A stretch of DNA of 64,000 nucleotides, taken from NCBI RefSeq assembly GCF_018918045.1, contig NZ_JAHLPU010000051.1, positions 62,001-126,000 on the forward strand. The letters run 5' to 3'. The notes under the pieces were generated by a model. It was not told the DNA's origin, did no database searches, and saw only the letters and a program-made list of their open reading frames with translations. The DNA comes from Pseudoflavonifractor sp. MSJ-30 (GTDB taxonomy: Bacteria > Bacillota > Clostridia > Oscillospirales > Oscillospiraceae). The position numbers and the translations under genes are program-made. This document shows positions 14,574 through 23,714 of this stretch, piece by piece (within the stretch, counting starts at the first letter, position 1; each line of letters opens with the position of its first letter).

Positions 14574-15548
14574 ATGGCAACGAAAGATCAGATTCTCTCC
14601 CTGCTGCTGTCCTGCCGGGGGAGCTTTCTCTCCGGCGAGGAGTTGGCCCAGAGTCTGGGCGTAAGCCGGGCGGCGGTCTGGAAGGGCGTAAAGGCGCTGA
14701 AAGAAGCGGGCTTTCCCATTGACGCCCAGCAAAACCGGGGCTACCGTCTGGAACCGGGGCTGGATATTCTCTCGGCTCCCGGAATTCTCGGACAACTGGA
14801 CAAGGGACATCCCTATAAGATTGATCTGCGTCCTGCGGTGACCTCCACCAATGCCCTTTTACGGGAGCAGGCGGCCCTGGGGGCTGCCGAGGGCACGGTG
14901 CTGATCTCCGGCTCCCAGAGTCAGGGCCGGGGACGGCTGGGCAGAAGCTTTTTCTCCCCGGCGGATACCGGAGTCTATCTCAGCGTTCTGCTGCGGCCCG
15001 GCCTTGAAGACCCTTCCGGCGCTGCCCGATTGACCACTATGGCCGCTTTGGCCGCCTGCGAGGCCGTTTCTGAAATCGCGGGACAGCAGGCCCAGATCAA
15101 ATGGGTCAACGATGTGTTTCTGGACGGCCGCAAGGTAGCCGGAATTTTGACGGAAGCCTCCGTATCCCTGGAGGACGGAAGCCTTGACTATGTGGTTCTG
15201 GGCGTGGGCTTCAACCTGTATGCCCCCGCGGACGGCTTTCCCGCTGAAATTGCCCATACCGCCGGGGCCATTCTCTCCGCTCCTCTGGACAACGGCAAAA
15301 ACGCGCTCTCCGCCGCGTTTCTGAACCGTTTCTGGGCACTGTACAGGTCTCCCGAGGGCTACGAGGAACGTTACCGGCAGCACTGTATGGTGTTGGGCCG
15401 GGATATCTGGGTTATTTCGCCCAGGGGGCAGCACCCCGCCAGGGCTTTGGATCTGGATAAAAACTGCGGACTGATTATAGAATACCCGGATGGCACCCGG
15501 CAGACCTTAAGGGCCGGTGAAGTCCGTATTCGGGAAAAGAAAGGATAG
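14574..15548 (+). CDS. birA: Bifunctional biotin protein ligase / biotin repressor
   Basis: 324 residues. Residues 1-62 are a winged HTH (FLSGEELAQSLGVSRAAVWKGVKALKE), the catalytic domain carries the biotinyl-AMP loop QGRGRLGRSFFSP near residue 118 and IKWVNDVFLDGRKVAGILTE near 178 (WVND for the usual WPND), and the C-terminal 50 residues form the SH3-like domain. It attaches biotin to carboxylases through biotinyl-5'-AMP and, with its HTH, can repress biotin genes when charged. Followed six bases later by bioY. A BirA operator was not recognised upstream. Confidence 0.95.
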   Translation: MATKDQILSLLLSCRGSFLSGEELAQSLGVSRAAVWKGVKALKEAGFPIDAQQNRGYRLEPGLDILSAPGILGQLDKGHPYKIDLRPAVTSTNALLREQAALGAAEGTVLISGSQSQGRGRLGRSFFSPADTGVYLSVLLRPGLEDPSGAARLTTMAALAACEAVSEIAGQQAQIKWVNDVFLDGRKVAGILTEASVSLEDGSLDYVVLGVGFNLYAPADGFPAEIAHTAGAILSAPLDNGKNALSAAFLNRFWALYRSPEGYEERYRQHCMVLGRDIWVISPRGQHPARALDLDKNCGLIIEYPDGTRQTLRAGEVRIREKKG

Positions 15549-15554
15549 ATCAAA

Positions 15555-16097
15555 ATGCAAACAAAGAAAATGAAGACTCTGGACATGGTGTATATCGCCC
15601 TGTTTGCCTGCCTGATGGCCATCTGCTCCTGGATCTCCATTCCCGGAGAAGTTCCCTTCACTCTGCAGACCATGGGCGTGTTTTTGGCAATCGGTCTGCT
15701 GGGCGGCAAGCGGGGTACGCTGGCCGTGCTGGTGTACATCCTCATGGGCGTCGTCGGACTTCCCGTGTTCTCCGGCTTTTCCGGCGGCATCGGCAAACTG
15801 GTCGGCGTGACTGGCGGCTATATCGTGGGGTTCCTGGCCTCCGCCCTGGTGATGTGGGCCATGGAAGCACTGCTTGGTAAGAAAAAATGGGCACTGGCTC
15901 TCTCCATGGTGATCGGACTGCTGGTCTGCTACGCTTTCGGAACCGCCTGGTTTATGGTGCTCTACACCAGCTCCAAAGGCGCCATCACCCTGGGCGCCGT
16001 GCTGGGTATGTGCGTCATTCCCTACATCATCCCGGACGTTATCAAGATTGCCGTTGCCCTGCTGCTGACAAACATTCTGAAGCGGTTTGTCAAGTGA
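15555..16097 (+). CDS. bioY: Biotin transporter substrate-specificity component BioY
   Basis: 180 residues, six membrane helices. BioY marks are GEVPFTLQTMGVFLAIGLLGGKRG near residue 33, GLPVFSGFSGGIGKLVGVTGGYIVGF near 75 and the C-terminal IPYIIPDVIKIAVALLL. It is the membrane S component that captures biotin and docks to an ECF energy module. No ecfA/ecfT genes are here, so it must use a shared module. Pairing with birA points to co-regulation by biotin supply. Confidence 0.94.
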   Translation: MQTKKMKTLDMVYIALFACLMAICSWISIPGEVPFTLQTMGVFLAIGLLGGKRGTLAVLVYILMGVVGLPVFSGFSGGIGKLVGVTGGYIVGFLASALVMWAMEALLGKKKWALALSMVIGLLVCYAFGTAWFMVLYTSSKGAITLGAVLGMCVIPYIIPDVIKIAVALLLTNILKRFVK

Positions 16098-16113
16098 TCT
16101 TTTTTCTCCTGAA

Positions 16114-16138
16114 CCGTGCCGTTTTTCGGCACGGTTTT
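16114..16138 (+). terminator. Terminator after bioY
   Basis: 8-bp stem CCGTGCCG / CGGCACGG with a TTTTT loop, followed by TTTTCT. Confidence 0.85.
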
Positions 16139-16161
16139 CTCTTTCTTTTTCACTTCTTTTG

Positions 16162-16170
16162 TGGTATAAT
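16162..16170 (+). promoter_or_regulatory. Extended -10 promoter for the glycosyltransferase operon
   Basis: TGGTATAAT at 16162-16170 is an extended -10. The -35 region (TTTCTT, 16142-16147) is weak. The first gene starts 32 bases downstream. Confidence 0.55.
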
Positions 16171-16202
16171 CAGGAAAATGTTGGTTTAGAAAGGGAAAAG
16201 TT

Positions 16203-17258
16203 ATGGAAACCCAGAAGAAAATTCTGCATTTTCTGCCCCGAAACACCTTCAGCGGAGCAGAGAATGTGGTCTGCCAGATCATTGCCATGTTCCGGGGCGA
16301 GATCAACATGGTCTACTGCTGCCCCGACGGTCCCATCCGGGAGGCCCTGCGGGAGCGGGACATTCCCTTTCTTCCCATGAAGACCTTTTCCGTCAGCGAG
16401 GTCCGGCGGCTGATCCGGCAGGAGAAGCCAGATCTCATTCAGGCCCACGATATGCTCTCCTCCGTGGTCTGCGCGGCGGCCTGCGGGAAAACACCCCTTG
16501 TGTGTCACATCCACAACAATAATTTCAATTCCCGTGGCCTGACCCCGAAAACCGCCCTGTTCCTTCCTGCCGCAAAAAAGGCGAAGCACATCTTCTGGGT
16601 CTCCCCTTCCGCCATGGAGAGCTTCTATTTCCGCAAGGCTGTGGCCGCAAAAAGCTCCGTGCTGCGCAACACCATCGACCCCCAGACCCTGCGGCAGCGG
16701 GCCGAGGCAGCGCCGGATCAGAGGAAAAGCCATGTAGTCTTTATCGGGCGGATGTCCGAGCCGAAGAACCCTCTGCGGATGCTGAAGGTTCTGGAAAAGC
16801 TATCCATCCTTGTGCCGGATCTGGACGCAAAGGTCATCGGCAGCGGAGAGCTGGAGCAGCAGGTCCGCGCCGCATGGGAACAGAGTCCAGCCAAAGCCCA
16901 CATTCAGCTTCTGGGATTCCAGTCCAACCCCTATGGGCTTCTGCGAAACGCCGGGCTGATGCTCATGACCTCTCTCTGGGAGGGGACGCCCATGTGCGCT
17001 TTGGAAGCCATGGCCCTTGGGATCCCCATTGTCAGCACCCCGGTGGATGGATTGTGCGACCTGGTGGAGCCGGGAAAGACCGGTTTTCTGGAATCCGCCG
17101 ACGATGCTCTGGCCCAGAGCTGCGCCCGCATTCTGCGGGATCCCGCTCTGCGGCAAACCCTTTCCGGGAACACGCGCGCCAAGGCAGAACAGCTTCTGGA
17201 TCTGGAGCGATACAAACAGCCCTTGCGGGCTGTATATGAGTCAGGAGGCACCCTATGA
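16203..17258 (+). CDS. Glycosyltransferase family 4 protein
   Basis: 351 residues, GT-B fold. The N-terminal domain has the acceptor-side FSGAENVVCQIIAMF motif near residue 16. The C-terminal donor domain shows VVFIGRMSEPKNPLRMLKVLE near 178 and the E-x7-E motif LWEGTPMCALEAMALGIPIVSTPVDG near 258. It transfers a sugar from a nucleotide donor, retaining configuration, probably onto a lipid-linked surface polysaccharide. First of four glycosyltransferase genes; its stop overlaps the next start (ATGA). Cytoplasmic face of the membrane. Confidence 0.9.
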   Translation: METQKKILHFLPRNTFSGAENVVCQIIAMFRGEINMVYCCPDGPIREALRERDIPFLPMKTFSVSEVRRLIRQEKPDLIQAHDMLSSVVCAAACGKTPLVCHIHNNNFNSRGLTPKTALFLPAAKKAKHIFWVSPSAMESFYFRKAVAAKSSVLRNTIDPQTLRQRAEAAPDQRKSHVVFIGRMSEPKNPLRMLKVLEKLSILVPDLDAKVIGSGELEQQVRAAWEQSPAKAHIQLLGFQSNPYGLLRNAGLMLMTSLWEGTPMCALEAMALGIPIVSTPVDGLCDLVEPGKTGFLESADDALAQSCARILRDPALRQTLSGNTRAKAEQLLDLERYKQPLRAVYESGGTL

Positions 17259-18334
17259 GAATTGTGCAGATTATCCCCACCTTCGGCGTGGGCGGCGCGG
17301 AAACCATGTGTGAAGGATTGTGCCGTCAGCTGCAAAAGGACGGCCATGAGGTCTTTGCCGTCAGCCTTTCCGGGGACAGGACCATGATCACGGACCGCAT
17401 GGAACAGGCCGGGATTCCCCTTTTCTATCTGGGCAAAACCCTTGGTTCCGGTTTTCAGTGCGTGGGCCAGTTGAAGAAGCTGCTGCGGGAGCTGCATCCC
17501 CAGGTGATCCACACCCACCTGCACGCTCTGAAATACGCGGCGCTGGCCTCCCGCAATATTCCCATTGTCCATACCGTCCACAACCAGGCGGCGCAGGAAG
17601 CCGTGTTTCTGGATCAGCAGATCGGCAAATACCTCTTCCGCCGGGGCAAGGCCCAGCCCGTGGCCCTGACCCGGGAGGTGCAGCACTCCGTTGCGGAACT
17701 CTATGGTCTGCCGGAGGCAAAGATTCCCGTCATCACCAACGGCATCGACCTGTCCCGCTGCGGCGAAAAAAGCGACTACGCCCTCCACTATCCCGTAGAA
17801 CTGCTGCATGTGGGCCGGTTCTTCCCCCAGAAAAACCATGAAGTGCTGGTTCAGGCAGCGGCCATTCTGAAAAAACGGGGCTGCAATGTACGCATCCGCT
17901 GCTGCGGCGATGGTCCCCTGCTGGAAAGCATTCAAAAGCAGGTACTTGAGGCGGGGCTTTCCGGGCATATCGTCTTTGAGGGCGTCTGCGGCGATATTCC
18001 GGACCGCATGACCCAGACGGACATTTTCCTGCTGCCATCCAAATGGGAAGGCATGCCTATGACCATCATCGAGGCAATGGGCACGGGGCTTCCCGTGGTC
18101 GCCTCCAGAGTCGGCGGCGTGCCGGATATCATCACAGACGGGGAAAGCGGTCTTCTGATCCCGCCTACGGCGGAAGCCCTGGCTCAGGCCATTGAGCGGC
18201 TCGTCAAGGACGAAACTCTGCGGGAGCACCTGGGCACACAGGCCCGGCAGGAGGCCCGGCGGTTTTCCATCGAAGCCATGGCCCAGGGGTATGAGGCCCT
18301 TTACGCCCATCTGACGGAGGGCGCTGCCCTATGA
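17255..18334 (+). CDS. Glycosyltransferase family 4 protein
   Basis: 359 residues. The N-terminal glycine loop PTFGVGGAETMCEGLC at residues 7-22 and IHTHLHALKYAALAS near 87 are typical acceptor-domain features. The donor domain has LLHVGRFFPQKNHEVLVQAA near 183 and KWEGMPMTIIEAMGTGLPVVASRVGG near 263 (E-x7-E). Overlaps both neighbours by four bases. Likely adds the next sugar in the same glycan. Sugar specificity cannot be deduced. Confidence 0.92.
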   Translation: MRIVQIIPTFGVGGAETMCEGLCRQLQKDGHEVFAVSLSGDRTMITDRMEQAGIPLFYLGKTLGSGFQCVGQLKKLLRELHPQVIHTHLHALKYAALASRNIPIVHTVHNQAAQEAVFLDQQIGKYLFRRGKAQPVALTREVQHSVAELYGLPEAKIPVITNGIDLSRCGEKSDYALHYPVELLHVGRFFPQKNHEVLVQAAAILKKRGCNVRIRCCGDGPLLESIQKQVLEAGLSGHIVFEGVCGDIPDRMTQTDIFLLPSKWEGMPMTIIEAMGTGLPVVASRVGGVPDIITDGESGLLIPPTAEALAQAIERLVKDETLREHLGTQARQEARRFSIEAMAQGYEALYAHLTEGAAL

Positions 18335-19425
18335 AGCCCCGGAAGCTGATCACAGAGGGCTGCCGTTCCCTTGGAAAACTTTTCAGCCCTGCTCCCGCGG
18401 GTGCGGACAAGGCTCTGGAAGCCATCTGGCCGGATTCCGGCGGCGGCTGTCTTTTGGACCGGGGGACAGATTGGCTGGATGCCCAGGTGGATCTGAGCAT
18501 CATCATTCCCTGCTACAATAACGCGCCCTATCTGAAAGCCTGTATGGACTCCGTTCTGGGGCAGGAGACTTCTTACAGCTTTGAGGCTGTAGTCGTTGAC
18601 GACGGGTCCACAGATGAAACACCGGCCATTCTGGCCCCTTACCGGGAAGACCCCCGGGTCAAGCTGCTGCGTCAGGAAAATAAAGGCCACTCCGGGGCCA
18701 GAAACGCGGGTCTCTCCCTCTGCCGGGGCCGCTACATTCTCTTCCACGACAGCGACGATACCCTGCTGCCCGGCAGCATTGACGCACTGCTGCGCTGCGC
18801 TTTTGAAAATAACGCGGATATCGCTCTGGGCGGCTACGTCCGCAAGGATCCTTCCGGCAATATCACCCCCGGAAAAGCCTTCCCCGCCGGAGCTGTCACC
18901 GACCGGGAAACCGTCCCCGGCATGACCTGCGGCAAGGCATTTCGCCGCAGTTTGTGGGGAAATCTCCAATTCCCCACGGGCTACTGGTATGAGGACTCCG
19001 TAATCTCTCAGATTCTGCTGCCTATGGCAAAGCGTATTTACGCCATCGATACCCCGGTTTTTGCCTACCTTCTGAACCCGCAAGGGGTTTCCGCCGCCTC
19101 TCAGGGGCGGCCCAAGGCCTTGGAAAGCCTGTATATCACCCGGCGGCTGCTGAAGGAGCGGGCGGCCTTTGGCTTAAACTATGACGCGGATGCCTATACC
19201 CACTTTCTGCACATGGTCCTGCTGACCTACCACCGGACGCGGCTTCTGGGTAAAAATGTTCCCTATGGGGTCTATCTCTGCCAGCGGCAGCTGCAAAAGC
19301 AGTATTTTTCCGGCCTGACCGCCCACCGATACGCTTCTCTTGCCCAGGCTCTGGAAAAAGGGAAGTTCCGGCGGTATCTTTGGCTGTGTGAAACGCTCTG
19401 GCTGCGAAACCGGATGGGAGGGTAA
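18331..19425 (+). CDS. Glycosyltransferase family 2 protein
   Basis: 364 residues, GT-A fold beginning near residue 55 with LSIIIPCYNNAPYLKACMDSVLGQ, VVVDDGSTDETP, the KGHSGARNAGL loop and the metal-binding DxD as ILFHDSDDTLLPG near residue 146. The first 54 residues (KPRKLITEGCRSLGKLF and on) form an N-terminal extension not usual for the family. Inverting transferase. It continues the overlapping chain (ATGA with the previous gene). Confidence 0.9.
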   Translation: MKPRKLITEGCRSLGKLFSPAPAGADKALEAIWPDSGGGCLLDRGTDWLDAQVDLSIIIPCYNNAPYLKACMDSVLGQETSYSFEAVVVDDGSTDETPAILAPYREDPRVKLLRQENKGHSGARNAGLSLCRGRYILFHDSDDTLLPGSIDALLRCAFENNADIALGGYVRKDPSGNITPGKAFPAGAVTDRETVPGMTCGKAFRRSLWGNLQFPTGYWYEDSVISQILLPMAKRIYAIDTPVFAYLLNPQGVSAASQGRPKALESLYITRRLLKERAAFGLNYDADAYTHFLHMVLLTYHRTRLLGKNVPYGVYLCQRQLQKQYFSGLTAHRYASLAQALEKGKFRRYLWLCETLWLRNRMGG

Positions 19426-19428
19426 GCC

Positions 19429-20451
19429 ATGAACTTTTACATTGCGGTGCCCGTGTATAACGCGGAAGCCTTTCTTGCGGACTGTGTGAACTCCGTGCTG
19501 GCCCAGACCGTGCAGGATTTTGAAATTGTCCTGGTGGACGACGGCTCCCCGGACGGCTCCGGGGCCCTGTGCGATACCTTCGCGGCCCAGGACGGGCGTG
19601 TGCATGTCATTCATCAAAAAAATACAGGCCCCTACGGGGCACGCCGGACGGCGATCCGCTTTCTGCTGGAGCATGGCAGCCCTGAGGACCGGGTGGTCTT
19701 TCTGGATGCGGACGACAGTCTGAAGCCAAACGCTCTGGAAGTGATCCGGCGCTGCGTTGAAGAAACCGGTGCCGATCTGGTGTTTCTGGGAGAAGATCAG
19801 GTTTTTGAAGGCCAAATTCTGCGGCCGTTTCCGGTGGATTCCGCCTATACCGGCACAGTCACGGACCGGCGGCTGCTCTATAAGATTGTCTTTCAGGACG
19901 GCTGGTACAATCCCCTTTGGAAAAAGGTTCCGGCCCTTTCTCTGCTGCCCCGGGAGGATCACCCGGAATTCTACCCCGTTCGCTTCGGAGAAGACCTGCT
20001 GCAAAGCATTCCACTGTATCGGGACTGTCAAAAGGCCGTTTTTCTGCCGGACAGCCTGTACAATTACACCCAGAATCCCAACTCCGCCACCAACGGCCTT
20101 GGCTACGAAAAATACAAGGTCACCTCTCTGGTGCTGGAAACCTGCTGGAATTTTCTGCGGGGACAAAATGTCTGGACCGAAGCGGACTTTATCGAATATA
20201 TGACCTGGCTCCGCAGGCTGACACGGTTTCAGGTCTGGCTGGTGGCAAAATTCTCCACAACCATACCCAACCGCTGTAAACTTCTGCGGCAAATCGCCGA
20301 GGACGCTTTCTACGCCAAAATCATTGCCACAGCCCCCGGAAAGGATCTCTGCCTGCGCCTGATGCAGAAAAAACACTTCCGCACCCTGTGCCTGCTGGGT
20401 ACAGGAATGCGGAAGGCGGGAGATCTGCGGAGAAAGGCGAGGAAAGATTGA
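19429..20451 (+). CDS. Glycosyltransferase family 2 protein
   Basis: 340 residues. GT-A start FYIAVPVYNAEAFLADCVNSVLAQT, LVDDGSPDGSGALCD, KNTGPYGARRTAI and the DxD VFLDADDSLKPNALE near residue 88. The C-terminal 150 residues (YNYTQNPNSATNG and on) are typical of CpsJ-like surface polysaccharide transferases. Last gene of the four-gene cluster, followed by a very strong terminator. No flippase or polymerase is adjacent, so the glycan is probably finished by products encoded elsewhere. Confidence 0.9.
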   Translation: MNFYIAVPVYNAEAFLADCVNSVLAQTVQDFEIVLVDDGSPDGSGALCDTFAAQDGRVHVIHQKNTGPYGARRTAIRFLLEHGSPEDRVVFLDADDSLKPNALEVIRRCVEETGADLVFLGEDQVFEGQILRPFPVDSAYTGTVTDRRLLYKIVFQDGWYNPLWKKVPALSLLPREDHPEFYPVRFGEDLLQSIPLYRDCQKAVFLPDSLYNYTQNPNSATNGLGYEKYKVTSLVLETCWNFLRGQNVWTEADFIEYMTWLRRLTRFQVWLVAKFSTTIPNRCKLLRQIAEDAFYAKIIATAPGKDLCLRLMQKKHFRTLCLLGTGMRKAGDLRRKARKD

Positions 20452-20483
20452 CAATCTCCCCCCGGCCCAGGGTTACATAGGAA

Positions 20484-20527
20484 ATCCCTTCCTTTTCCAG
20501 TATACTGGAAAAGGAAGGGATACTTTT
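20484..20527 (+). terminator. Near-perfect palindromic terminator between convergent operons
   Basis: A 38-base perfect palindrome (ATCCCTTCCTTTTCCAGTA and its complement) followed by CTTTTTT on the plus strand. It closes the glycosyltransferase operon and also lies just past the end of the leftward dehydrogenase operon. Confidence 0.9.
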
Positions 20528-21589
20528 TTATTCCTGTGTCGGATCCACGTCGATCAGGACCTTCATGGTCGTCTCCCGGTTGGCTTCGATGTACTTATAG
20601 GCGTCCAGATATTTTTCGAAGGGAAAATGGGCGCTCTGCAAAGGCTTCAGCTGGACCTTTCCCTCCTCCACAAGGCGGATGGCCTCCACATAGTCCTCAT
20701 GCCGGTACATCATGGTGGTGTCCAGATCCAGCTCGTGGTCGTTCAGCGTGAACAGATCCGCACTGGCCATACCCGCAAATACCGCCACCAGAATGAGCTT
20801 GCTGCCCTTCCGGGCACACCGGATGGCCTGATTGATGGTCACATTGTTGCCCGCACAGTCGTAGATCACGTCTGCCTTATCCGGGCCAAAGGCATCTGCC
20901 AGAGCCTTGCCGAATTCCACGTTTTTCGTGTTGACCGCGTGGTCCACACCGCACTGCTTTGCCAGCGCCAGACGATGGTCGGAAACATCCGTAATCAGGA
21001 CGCTTTCCGCGCCCATGGCCTTGCAGGTCTGGGCCAGCAGGATGCCGATGGGGCCGCAGCCCAGGATGGCCACCCTGGCCCCCTGCAGCTCCGCAAATCG
21101 CCGGGCCGCATGGACCGTCACCGCCAGAGGCTCAATCATGGCGCCGTCATCATAGGACATTTCCTTGGGCAGCGGAGTCACCTTGCCCTGATCCACACAG
21201 AAGTACTCGCTGGCGGTGCCGGTGGTCTGGAAGCCCATGACCTTCAGTTCCTCGCACAGGTTATACTTTCCATGGCGGCAGGGGTAACACTTCCCGCAGA
21301 CCACCTGGGGTTCAATGGTCACCTTCTGGCCGGGGACAAAAGCGGCCACGCCCTCGCCCACCGCCGCCACCTGGCCGGACACCTCGTGCCCCTGGGTCAC
21401 AGGATAAGAAGTGCCGCTGTGCTCGCCGTAGTACACATGAATATCGCTGCCGCAGATACCGATGCGTTTGATCTTCACCAAAACCTGCCCGGGCCCGGGC
21501 GCAGGGATCTCAATATCCCGAAAAATAATCTCCGCTTCCTGCCCATCCCTGGCGGGACGAGTCATAACCTGTTGCTTCATGGTTGCCAT
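20528..21589 (-). CDS. Zinc-dependent medium-chain alcohol/polyol dehydrogenase
   Basis: 353 residues. Catalytic zinc ligands lie in GICGSDIHVYYGEHSG (Cys) and TQGHEVSG (His-Glu). The structural zinc site is CGKCYPCRHGKYNLC, four cysteines near residues 97-111. The NAD-binding fold shows VAILGCGPIGILLAQ near 170 and a following acidic residue (LITDVSD) favouring NAD. Family members include sorbitol, threonine and galactitol-phosphate dehydrogenases. In this operon it probably oxidises or reduces a polyol or sugar acid together with the mannitol dehydrogenase-type enzyme encoded 15 bases upstream. Confidence 0.9.
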   Translation of the reverse strand: MATMKQQVMTRPARDGQEAEIIFRDIEIPAPGPGQVLVKIKRIGICGSDIHVYYGEHSGTSYPVTQGHEVSGQVAAVGEGVAAFVPGQKVTIEPQVVCGKCYPCRHGKYNLCEELKVMGFQTTGTASEYFCVDQGKVTPLPKEMSYDDGAMIEPLAVTVHAARRFAELQGARVAILGCGPIGILLAQTCKAMGAESVLITDVSDHRLALAKQCGVDHAVNTKNVEFGKALADAFGPDKADVIYDCAGNNVTINQAIRCARKGSKLILVAVFAGMASADLFTLNDHELDLDTTMMYRHEDYVEAIRLVEEGKVQLKPLQSAHFPFEKYLDAYKYIEANRETTMKVLIDVDPTQE

Positions 21590-21604
21590 ATACTCAGCTC
21601 CTTT

Positions 21605-23218
21605 TCAGTCGATATGTTTCTCGATCGTCTTTAAGGCAGCCCCGGGAGCGGCAATCATTTCCGTAAAATAGCCCTCTATCTTTTCACCCAGTCCGGCCTT
21701 ATAGAGATCAATTCCGAAGATGCTCTCGTTGGAAAGGTAGGGCCTCAGCTCCCCGTGATAGCTTCCGGGGCTGCCCAGCTTTACCTGCCGGAGCGCTTCG
21801 TGAATCTCCGGAACCAGAGGATCCGGAGCCAGCTCAAAGGGCTTTCCCTGATCGTCCAAACCCATAGCATAGCGGAAGAAGCCCGCAATGCCCAGTGGAA
21901 TCGCTACCAGAGCGGACGCCGTGCCGTCTTTTGCAACATAGGACTTGATGGTCTCGCCGAATCGGACGGAGAGGCCCTGAGAGGCGTCCGTTGCCAGCCG
22001 GAGGTTGGTGTCGCCCAGATAGAGGTTCTGGAAACGCTCGAATACCTCATCCGCAAAGGCCTTCGGCGACAGGATCCCCGGATCCGGAACCACCGGCATT
22101 CCCTCATCAAAGACCACGCGTCTTGCCATTTTCAGCGTCACAGGCAGATCCCGCAGCATATCCGCAAAACGCTCCTGTCCCAAAACGACCCCCAGAGGCC
22201 CAACCGCCGTATGGGCGGGGTTCAGGCAGACCGTTACCTTCATGCGCTCAGACTTGCGGACCGTCTCAAAGTCGCCCAAGTACACGCCGAAGCCCTTCTC
22301 CAAAGCCGGGCGTCCGTTGGGGAACCGGTCCTCAATGACCAGGTACTGGGGCCGCTCGGCGTTGGCAAAGGGGGCTATATAGGTCCGCTTGCCCGTGACC
22401 ACCGGCTGCATATCCGCAATGCCCATGTTCTCCAGATCCCGGGCAATCTCCTCGGAGGGGCGGGGGGTGATCTTGTCGATCATCGTCGAGTCAAAGGCCA
22501 CGTTTTCTTCCCGTTCCAGCCAATCCAGAAACGCCTGCTCTACAAATCCGCCAGACTTCCAGGCCCGTGCCATGGTCAGGACGGATTCCCGCAGCAGCTT
22601 ACCGTTTCCGGCGCAGTTGTCCATGGACACCAGCGCCACCGGCGTACCGCCCGCCCGGAAGCGCTCGTGCAGCATGGCCGTCAGGACGCCCATGGCACCG
22701 ACCGCCCTGTCCGGACCGCCCGCAATATCCGCCGCCACATAGCCAAGCCAGCTGCTGTCCGGATTTTTCAGGGCATAGCCCTTTTCCGTAATGGTGAAGG
22801 ATACCAGCTGCAATGAGGGAGCCCGAAAGATCTCCTTCAGCCGCGCCCACTGGGCGGCATCCGTACACTGGGCCTTGACTGCCTCCGCAAAGGCCCCCAG
22901 CACCCGCACATCCCTTGTGCCGTCCGGATTCAGGATGACCTGCAAGCCCAGATTGTCGTAGGGACGGTAGATTTTGTCCACCACGTCATAGTCAAAGGTC
23001 TCCACGCAGGTAATGCCTCTGTCCAGCAGCCCCTGCTCCAGCAGCCCGTCCGCAATACCGCCGATGAACACCCGGAAAATATTGCCGATGCCGAAGTGTA
23101 CCCATTTGGGGGCCTCTACGGCTTTTTTCTGGGCAGCGGGGACATCGTAAGAAGGGAACAAAATACCGGCAGATCTCCACACTGCAGCATTTTGAATTCC
23201 TTCAAGTGTTAATTTCAT
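21605..23218 (-). CDS. Mannitol dehydrogenase family protein (UxuB/MtlK type)
   Basis: 537 residues from the ATG at 23216-23218, chosen because GGAG lies seven bases upstream. The N-terminal Rossmann domain contains HFGIGNIFRVFIGGIADGLL. The C-terminal catalytic domain has MKVTVCLNPAHTAVGPLG, with the family's Lys, Asn and His (K-x5-N-x2-H). The enzyme interconverts a ketose or keto-uronate and the corresponding polyol or aldonate with NAD(H); fructuronate reductase and mannitol dehydrogenase are the best known members. It follows a simple-sugar importer in the same operon. Confidence 0.9.
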   Translation of the reverse strand: MKLTLEGIQNAAVWRSAGILFPSYDVPAAQKKAVEAPKWVHFGIGNIFRVFIGGIADGLLEQGLLDRGITCVETFDYDVVDKIYRPYDNLGLQVILNPDGTRDVRVLGAFAEAVKAQCTDAAQWARLKEIFRAPSLQLVSFTITEKGYALKNPDSSWLGYVAADIAGGPDRAVGAMGVLTAMLHERFRAGGTPVALVSMDNCAGNGKLLRESVLTMARAWKSGGFVEQAFLDWLEREENVAFDSTMIDKITPRPSEEIARDLENMGIADMQPVVTGKRTYIAPFANAERPQYLVIEDRFPNGRPALEKGFGVYLGDFETVRKSERMKVTVCLNPAHTAVGPLGVVLGQERFADMLRDLPVTLKMARRVVFDEGMPVVPDPGILSPKAFADEVFERFQNLYLGDTNLRLATDASQGLSVRFGETIKSYVAKDGTASALVAIPLGIAGFFRYAMGLDDQGKPFELAPDPLVPEIHEALRQVKLGSPGSYHGELRPYLSNESIFGIDLYKAGLGEKIEGYFTEMIAAPGAALKTIEKHID

Positions 23219-23255
23219 TGCCATTCTCCTCTCCGTTATCAACGAAAGGCTTTTC

Positions 23256-23648
23256 TCATGGCCAAAATTCTCGGTACGCCCGGTTCAGGCGCAGGTTAAA
23301 CACAACCAAAACCACCAAAATCGGAGCAATGCCAACCAGCCCAAGCCAATACGGCATAGCACGTTTCACCACGATCACCGGCCATAGAAAATTAAAGATT
23401 CCCAATATGATCAGCAACGGGCCGATCAATATCAATCGCGGAATCAGGAATTCAAAATACTGTTCCGGCGCTATGCAGTCCTCTGCGGTGCGTTCCTTGG
23501 GAATCAGAAGACCGTTCTTAAAAAAACACCGTCTGCTTTTCAGACAGCCCCCGGTATAAACCGCATAGGCTCCATAGCCTAAGGTACACAGTAGTACAAA
23601 GACGTCCAGCCAGGAAAATGAATAGCCCAATACTGTAAATGATTCCAT
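23256..23648 (-). CDS. Small polytopic membrane protein in the sugar operon
   Basis: 130 residues from the ATG at 23646-23648 (GGAG five bases upstream). Three hydrophobic segments: near 13-30 (LDVFVLLCTLGYGAYAVY), 71-88 (PRLILIGPLLIILGIF) and 100-120 (YWLGLVGIAPILVVLVVF). Between the first and second is a cytoplasmic or external loop with CLKSRRCFFKNGLLIPKER. I do not recognise the family. Its place between the transporter permease and the dehydrogenases suggests an accessory role in uptake of the same substrate. Confidence 0.65.
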   Translation of the reverse strand: MESFTVLGYSFSWLDVFVLLCTLGYGAYAVYTGGCLKSRRCFFKNGLLIPKERTAEDCIAPEQYFEFLIPRLILIGPLLIILGIFNFLWPVIVVKRAMPYWLGLVGIAPILVVLVVFNLRLNRAYREFWP

Positions 23649-23714
23649 AACAACTCCAATAAGTTCAAAGAACACAGCCGGGCCGGAAAGCCCGGCATTT
23701 GTCCAACGTATATC